The notes beneath the pieces are model-generated. The model made no database searches, was not told the DNA's origin, and saw only the letters and a program-made list of their open reading frames with translations. From the NCBI GenBank assembly GCA_035222895.1, contig JAVYIG010002102.1:62001-126000 (forward strand): a stretch of DNA of 64,000 nucleotides, in the 5' to 3' direction. Origin of the DNA: Strongylocentrotus droebachiensis (Eukaryota; Echinodermata; Echinoidea; Camarodonta; Strongylocentrotidae). A program made the translations under genes and the position numbers. Position 1 is the first letter of the stretch. Each line of letters starts with the position of its first letter. Below are positions 57,936 to 64,000 of the stretch, one piece after another.

Positions 57936-58319
57936 CAACTCTTCCGTCGAGTTTAGGAAACGAACGATATTATGGCTAAAGCCCCTTTCACACCGGATTT
58001 GCGTAATGTGGCGTACCGACTACGCCGACATTGGGCTTCGTATTCATGACAAAAAATAGTCCCTGCGTAAGTTATGCGTAGGCTGGCGAGCTTTGCAGTC
58101 GTCAAGAGAAACTTTTGTTTTAAAAAGTATGCATAACATTTGTTGAAAAGTCCATTGAAAAGCGGGATTATTCGCACCCCATGACTAAATCTTCTAGGCC
58201 CTATTTTCATTTGACTTGTTATCAATTACAAGTACCAACATGCTGTAACAATAACAAATCCCAGCCAATTGACAAATGCAATGATTTCAATTATACTATT
58301 ATCAGATATTCTACTTTGT
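57936..58319. other. Intergenic, no gene recognised
   Basis: No motif or repeat recognised. Confidence 0.35.
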
Positions 58320-60104
58320 CAAGTTTCAAGATTCAAGTTTATTTATTTCACTTTATCAAAGATAACATAATTGAACATAATGGATAATGGTAATTATTAT
58401 AACTAAACATACAATATAGAAAACATAATGTACATGATAATAATTATAACAGAGAATAAAATCATATAAAGTGGGGGATCTACTAAAAAGCAAAGCTTGT
58501 ATTATGTAGGTCCCGGTTCATAGGTTTATATATAAATTAGGGTATCTGAATTAACATATTTACAAAAGCATATGATTACACGAGGGTTATCTTTAAGTGA
58601 CACATTTTACTAAACGTATCGTAAACAATTGAAAAAAGAGTTCTGTGCTTTCCTCAGCATGAACAAATTTATCATTTAATAAAATGATCAGTGCTTATTT
58701 TAGCACTACTTGTGTGGAGAGAAAGAATAATTGCAAGGAAAACAATTCAGAAAGGAGAACAGGTACGAAAGGAAAGATGATTTTAAAAAACGAGAATGGA
58801 AAGAAAGACAACAACAAAAATTAAAAAATGGGACGACAAGTTATAACGTTGTGAACAAGCGGGAAAGAAAAGAAAAAGAGAGAGAGCTATAGAGGGAGGG
58901 GAAGAGATATCAGCGAAGAATTGGCATAGGGTTTAAGCCGTCTTTGATCCGTGGTAGAGAGTGAAAAGAATGAAAAACAGATGTTAGGTGTAACGTGTTC
59001 AGGTATCATGGTTGTCGTAGGTATTCAACAAGAAATGCTTGAGTCAACGTTTAAACGTGTTAAGTATGGGGGTTGATTTGAAAGCCGGGTTGAGTACTAG
59101 TAGTGAGTTCCAAAGTATGGGTCTAGTATAAATGAATGTTTTTATGTAAAGTAACTATTTTTGAGCGAGCGGGATGAAAATTATTCGACTGCCTAGTGGG
59201 GTAATTATGAATTTCCTGGTTTGTAATAAATATTTCCGTTAATCTTTTTGGTAGCTCGTTTATCTCAAGTTGATACATAAAATTACCAATATTGTAGGAG
59301 TATAAATCATTAATTTTCAGGGATTTGCATTGGTGGAATAACAGGTTGGTGTGAGCACGATATCTTTTGTTAAAAATTATTCTCATTGCTCTTTTTTTGC
59401 AAGAGGTGTATTTAATTTAGGTTAGATCTATTGCAGTTACCCCAGGCAAGAATACCATAAAACAATAAAGATAAAATCAGAGTACAGTACAATGTATGAA
59501 GGGTCTTCCAGAGGAAAACATGCTTCAGTTTATTAATAATACCAATGTTTCTAGATACTTTTTTGCAAAGGTAATGTGTTTGTGTTTTCCATGACAGTTG
59601 ATCGTCGATCATGACACCCACAAATCTAGTTGATTCAACCTTATTTATGGCCAGATAATTCATGATCATATTTCCTGGTATTGTATGAAGAGTATTACTG
59701 AAAAGCATAGTAGTTTTGTCTAGATTTAAAGAAAGTTTATTGGCTCTAATCCATTTAGCCACGTTGTTTAATTCAGTATTTTGCAATTTGTATTAGTTGA
59801 TGTGGGTCTTGATGAGACAAGAATATATTTTAATCGTCCGTAAACAATATCAAAGTTAATATTTGCGATGATCTATAGAAGTCATTGACATAGATGATGA
59901 AGAGTAGTGGACCGAGAATCGAACCCTGCGGCACCCCACACCTGACTTCTCTTTCACAAATTGTTTTCTGTTTGTAAGATAACTCCTGAACCACTCCAAG
60001 GCCTTCCCGCTAATTCCATAATGGTATCATTTATGTAGAAGAATTGTGTGATCTATTGTATCGAAGGCCTTGGGGAAGTCCAGGAATATACCTGTTGTGT
60101 GAGA

Positions 60105-62151
60105 CAGGCGCGGATCCAGGGGGGGGGCGAGCGGGCCTTGCCCCCCCCCCCCCCCCCCCGCAAAAAAAAAAAAAAAAAAAGAGAGAAGAAAGGAAAAGAA
60201 GGGAAAGGGAAAGAGGAGAGAAGGGAAAGAAAGAAGAGGAAGAAAAAAGAAAAGGGGGAAGAAGGAGATCGGGGAGCCGAAAGGGCCTTGCCTCCCAAGC
60301 TGTTGACCCCCCCCCCCCCCCCGCCAATCAAAAAAATAAGAGAGAAGGAAGGAAAGGGAAAGAAATGACATAATTTCCGAGATTTTTCCTCACTTTTTAG
60401 TTAATACGTTTGTATGTGTTTGTTGGAGAATGACAAATTACTAAATTTACAGCCAGGCAAGAAATATGATTCTTGATATTCCTACATGTCAGGCCCGAGG
60501 TGGGGCGGGGATTGGGAGCCTCGAGCTCCCTCCCCCCCCCCCCCCCCACTTTTTTGAAAAAGTATATTGAAAAGAAATAAAATAGAATGAGAGCAAGAAA
60601 GAAAGAATAGTTAACTGCCAGTGTTAAAAATTAATGAGGCATCTAAATATGCTCATCTGACCGTGATTAAATGCCTAAAACCCCTAAGCTCCCGGGGGCT
60701 CTGCCCCTGGATTCCACCTAGGACCCTACGGCGGGCCCTTAGATGCTCATCTGACGGTAATTTAATGCCTAAAACCCCTGATTTTGGGGGGCTCCGCCCC
60801 CTGAAACCCACGCCAAATAGTGACCTGCCAGTGTCATAAAATAATAAGGTATAAAAAAAAAATGCTCATCTGACCTTAATTAAACGCCTAAAACCCCTGA
60901 GCTTCCGGGGCCGGCTCAGCCGCCTCGACCCCACCAGAGGCCCTAAGGCGGGCCCCTGAATGCTTTTCTGACCGCAATTTATTGCCTTAAACCCCTGAGC
61001 TTGCGGTCTCGGACAAGGTATCAAAATGTGTTTATCTGACCGCAGGCGCGTAGCCAGGGGGGGGGGGGGGGGGGCGGTCCCCCCAAATCGGAAAAGGACG
61101 TAGGAAGAAAAAGGAGCAGACAAAGAACACGTTTGAAAAAAGGATTAAGAGTATAGAGAACGGTACAACGCATCGTCTTCTTTCTCTAATAATCTTGTGA
61201 AACGTCAAAGCTTCCGCGCGAAGCGCGGGAGTGGGGAACCTGAATTCAGACGAGGATTCAGAGGCGAGAACGGTAGTACGAATCTTTAATGATTGAAATG
61301 TAAAAAGCTTCCGCGCTTCGCGCGAGAGGGGGGGGGGAGGGAAAACTAAATTCCGACGAGGAGTATTTTCGAGAACGGTACAAAAAATCGTCTTCTTTCT
61401 CTAATGATTTAATAAAAATTAAAAACTTCCGCGCTTCGCGCGGCAGGGAGGAACCTGAATTCAGACGAGGATTAAGAGTCGAGAACTGTACAGCCAATCG
61501 TCTTCTTTCTCTCATAACATTATGAAACTTAAAAGCTTCCGCGCCTCTCGCGGGAAGGGGGGGGGGGGAGGGGACCTGAATTCGGACGAGGATTAAGAGT
61601 CGAGAACTGTACAGCCAATCGTCTTCTTTCTCTCATAATCTTATGAAACTTAAAAGCTTCCGCGCTTCGCGCGGGAAGGGGGGGGGGGGGGACCTGAATT
61701 CGGACGAGGATTAAGAGTCGATAACTGTACAACGAATCGTCTTCTTTCGAATGATTTAATGAAACGTAAAAGATTCCGCGCTTTGCGCGGGAGGGGGGGA
61801 ACCTGAATTCAGACGAGGATTAAGAGTCGAGAACTCTCCAAAGAATCGTAATAATTTAATAAATCGTAAAATTTTCCGCGCTTCGCGCGGGAAGGGAAAA
61901 ACTAAATTCAGACGAGAATTATTTTTGAGAACGGTACAACGAATCGTCTTCTTTCTCTAATAATTTAATGAAACGCCAAAACTTCCGCGTTCGCGGAGGA
62001 GGGAGGGGGAAACTCGCCCCTCCCTGCACCGACCCCCCCCCCTCCCATTACGTCACTGTTGGTCACCATTACGTACCAATATTTGGCTCGCATAATTTCA
62101 AATTTGGGCCCCCCCCCCCCCCCCCCCTAAGAAATCCTGGATCCGCGCCTG
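60105..62151. mobile_element. CAGG-tipped hAT-like element inserted in LINE
   Basis: 2.05 kb flanked by a perfect 8-bp duplication GTGTGAGA (60097-60104 and 62152-62159). Ends CAGGCGCGGATCCAGG and CCTGGATCCGCGCCTG are inverted. Inside: purine tracts and G/C runs (60160-60365), a 60370-61020 block inverted relative to 55480-56220 with three copies of ATGCTCATCTGACCGTGATT-like sequence followed by AATGCCTAAAACCCCTGA, a third end type CAGGCGCGTAGCCAGG at 61043, and the GC-hairpin minisatellite at 61190-61995. No transposase. Confidence 0.75.
61190..61995. repeat. Minisatellite of 102-122 bp, each unit with a GC hairpin
   Basis: Eight units, hairpins near 61209, 61311, 61426, 61536, 61658, 61772, 61874 and 61981. 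Unit: TTCCGCGCTTCGCGCGGGA, a G run, CCTGAATTCAGACGAGGATT, AGAGTCGAGAAC, CGAATCGTCTTCTTTCTC, TTTAATGAAAC. Confidence 0.85.
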
Positions 62152-64000
62152 GTGTGAGAACTGTCATCATATGCTTTAGCTACTTTTTCGATGAGTGTTA
62201 AAAATGCATGTGTTGTATTGTGTTTCTCTATAAAGCCATATTGCATGCTACTCAGAAGATCGAAGTCATCCATGAATGTTATTAGTCTCTTATACATAAT
62301 TTGTTCAAGTATCTTGGAAAAAGTTGTTAGGAGAGCTATTTGACGGTAATTGCTGAGTTAGTTTGAATTGCCCTTTTTAAAAATAGAAATTACTTTGGCC
62401 GTTTTCACAGCGTCTGGCACAGCCCCTGTTGGTAGTGACAAGTTAAATACATGTATTAGCGGAACATTTATGTCAGGGAAAATGTTCTTCAGAAGAAAAT
62501 TATACCATCGAGTCCAGAACTTTTGTGTTTTTTTAACTTTTTAACAATGTCGCTTACTTCGATCGGGTCGGTCGGGTATAAAAAATAATGTGTTTGGATT
62601 AGGTTCCGGCAAGAAATCTGAATAGTGTTTATCTACGCTAGGAATCATTCGTGATAGCGAATTGCGTATGTTAACAAAATAGTCATTAAATGACTCTACA
62701 ATTACTTGCTTATCGTCTGTATTGTGACCATTTATCCTGATGTAGTGGGCTTCTTCTCTATTAGTATTCTTGTTGAGAACACGATTAATAACTGTCCATT
62801 TGGCATTCAAGTCATATCTGTTGGTATTTATTTGAGAATCAAAGTATTTTTTATTTTCATTCCTTTATATTTTGTGTATTTTACTCGAGTTTGTGGAGAT
62901 GGATTATATTTATATTTGTAATACAGGCTGTTTTTCTTTTTGATACATTTTATTAGAGATTTGGTGACCCATGGCGATCGTGGGGTCTTTTTGTAATTAG
63001 ACTCGTTAGGTGTTTGCTCTGGAATAACATCATCATAAACATTCCTCAATATTTGAATAAATTTGTTAAAATATTAATTACAGTTTTGTATCGCCAGTAC
63101 TTCTTCCCAGTCGATTTGGCTTAGTCTATCTTTGAGGCGAATAATGTTTTCTGTGTTCAGTTTCCTTGTTTTTCTGCGGGGTGATTGTACAGACTGAAAG
63201 GAATCCGAAATATTAGTAAAGATGGGGAAGTGACCAGTCATGTCTGACATTATAATTCCAGCTTGTGGGTATGGGTGGATGTTTGTAAATATGTGATCTA
63301 TTAGTGTAAGATTGATTTGTTATCCTGGTTGGTCTGGAAAAAAACAGGAACAAAAGAATTGGAAAGTAACAAATCCAGGTAATCATTACTAAGATGTTCG
63401 TTGCGGTTAATAAGGTCAATATTAAGGTCACCCGTGAGAAAACAATGTTTGGAGTTAAATATAGGTTGATCCATTAAAGTCTGATATTCTTCCAAAAAGT
63501 CGTCAGAGTTACAATTGGGTTGTCTATAAAATACACCGATTATTATTCCTTTTGTTCCTGTAGTTAATATTTCGATAAATAGGGATTCAGTCGTTGGTGA
63601 CATAACATTAATTTCCGTGAGAATTTTGAATTTATATCTTTTGGAGATATACATGGCTACTCCTCCCCCTCTGGATTGTCTACTGTTTGTAATTAGGGTG
63701 AAACCAGGCAGTGTTAGGAGTGGACAAGGGTTTTCTGTTAACCAGGTTTCAGAGAGACATACGACGGAAACATTGCTACTAATTTTATCGAGTAAGATGT
63801 GAAGTTTTTCAAAATTTCTGTTCAGGCTTCTAATGTTAAAGTGCATGATAAAGAATCTATTTTTTACATTGTTCATTTCATCGACAAATTGATTTTCGGT
63901 ATAATATAGATCTGTTATGTTTGGTACATTATCCTTTTCTTCAAAATTGTATTTTAAACCGGGTTGGTTTCTATTGAAAAATGCAGCTATATTGCTATCA

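Larger units (their letters stand above)
59123..63999 (-). pseudogene. CR1/L2-like LINE ORF2: endonuclease and RT
   Basis: Minus strand. Endonuclease 63876-63400: FFIMHFNIRSLNRNFEKL, CLSETWLTENP, RGGGVAMYISKRYKF, VFYRQPN, LTGDLNIDLI. The linker (62810-63049) has RSPWVTKSLIKCIKKKNSLY. RT: the region left of the insert reads TGIFLDFPKAFDTIDHTIL (60107-60030), then CGVPQGSILGPLLFIIYVND near 59940-59880, then MQNTELNNVAKWIRANKLSL (59786-59727) with LGxxIDD-type VGVMIDDQLSW, then the tail YSYNIGNFMYQLEINELPK (59310-59254). Frames break near 62540, 63050, 63300, 60027 and 59400. The YADD catalytic stretch near 59860 is not clearly readable. Confidence 0.75.
58320..64000 (-). mobile_element. CR1/L2-like LINE, runs off the right edge, interrupted at 60105-62151
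   Basis: Minus-strand LINE. Its 3' end is near 58320, with AAATAAACTTGAATCTTGAA on the minus strand; the 3' UTR covers 58320-59120. ORF2 is recognised from 63999 down to 59123. The 5' part lies outside the window. An inserted 2.0-kb element splits the RT. Confidence 0.7.

Noticed and set aside
60027-60373. Overlapping 90-115 residue proteins on both strands
   Set aside because: Low-complexity Lys/Arg/Glu- or Phe/Leu-rich translations of purine tracts; only the last 25 residues of one (the LINE RT FLDFPKAFDTIDH part) are real.
61190-61995. CRISPR-like array with hairpin repeats
   Set aside because: The spacers are themselves repeats, so it is a minisatellite inside a transposon.

Overview
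The window is eukaryotic, AT-rich and intron-containing. It reads as the 3' part of one host gene stretched over about 41 kb by transposons, followed by more repeat-rich DNA. The mix of families (CR1-like and Tx1-like LINEs, a decayed Gypsy element, Helitron/Helentron-like elements, hAT-like elements with long G/C runs, mariner-type MITEs, foldbacks) and the low gene density suggest a marine invertebrate, perhaps an echinoderm or another non-vertebrate deuterostome. The sequence alone does not settle the species.

Host gene (+ strand): six exons fit together with matching splice phases: 289-597, 14836-15078, 15826-16059, 16746-17269, 40456-40660 and 40944-40997. They encode about 522 residues of the C-terminal half of a leucine-rich-repeat protein. 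The first three are phase-0 modules that resemble each other. The phase-2 end of exon 4 matches the phase-2 start of an exon 23 kb away. The last exon ends in a stop codon. The 14 kb and 23 kb introns are packed with mobile DNA.

Intron 1 (598-14835) is a nested stack. A Helentron-like element (988-1047, 3271-3895, about 13667-14462) was split by a second, differently tipped relative (1048-3270) and by a CR1-like LINE on the minus strand (3896-12064). The LINE's 3' UTR in turn holds two more Helentron-like copies (4563-6612, 6668-8883). A duplicated foldback element (12056-13666) sits at the 5' end of the LINE.

Intron 4 (17270-40455) starts with two unusual arrays built on CANNTG cores (17.44-18.42 and 18.64-19.15 kb). 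It then holds a complete Helentron-like copy (19525-21526), a set of inverted 185-bp repeats, several CAGG-tipped elements with 8-bp target duplications, a LINE fragment (25843-30190) split by a 2.5-kb element, a nearly full-length Tx1-like LINE on the minus strand (30225-35600), and another Helentron-like copy (35874-38948) carrying a hAT-like insertion.

Downstream (41-64 kb) are the 3' flank of the host gene, a long foldback (42.1-42.9 kb), two mariner-type MITEs, a broken Gypsy-like element (47.0-49.1 kb), a quiet stretch (49.1-52.2 kb), a LINE 3' fragment (54.0-54.8 kb), a G/C-run element with long inverted ends (54.8-56.4 kb), and a CR1/L2-like LINE on the minus strand (58.3 kb to the window edge) split by a 2.0-kb element with a perfect 8-bp duplication.

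None of the transposon reading frames looks intact. The most noteworthy material is the modular LRR gene, the Helentron-like family with its tRNA-like passenger and multiplied end palindromes, and the two CANNTG arrays.
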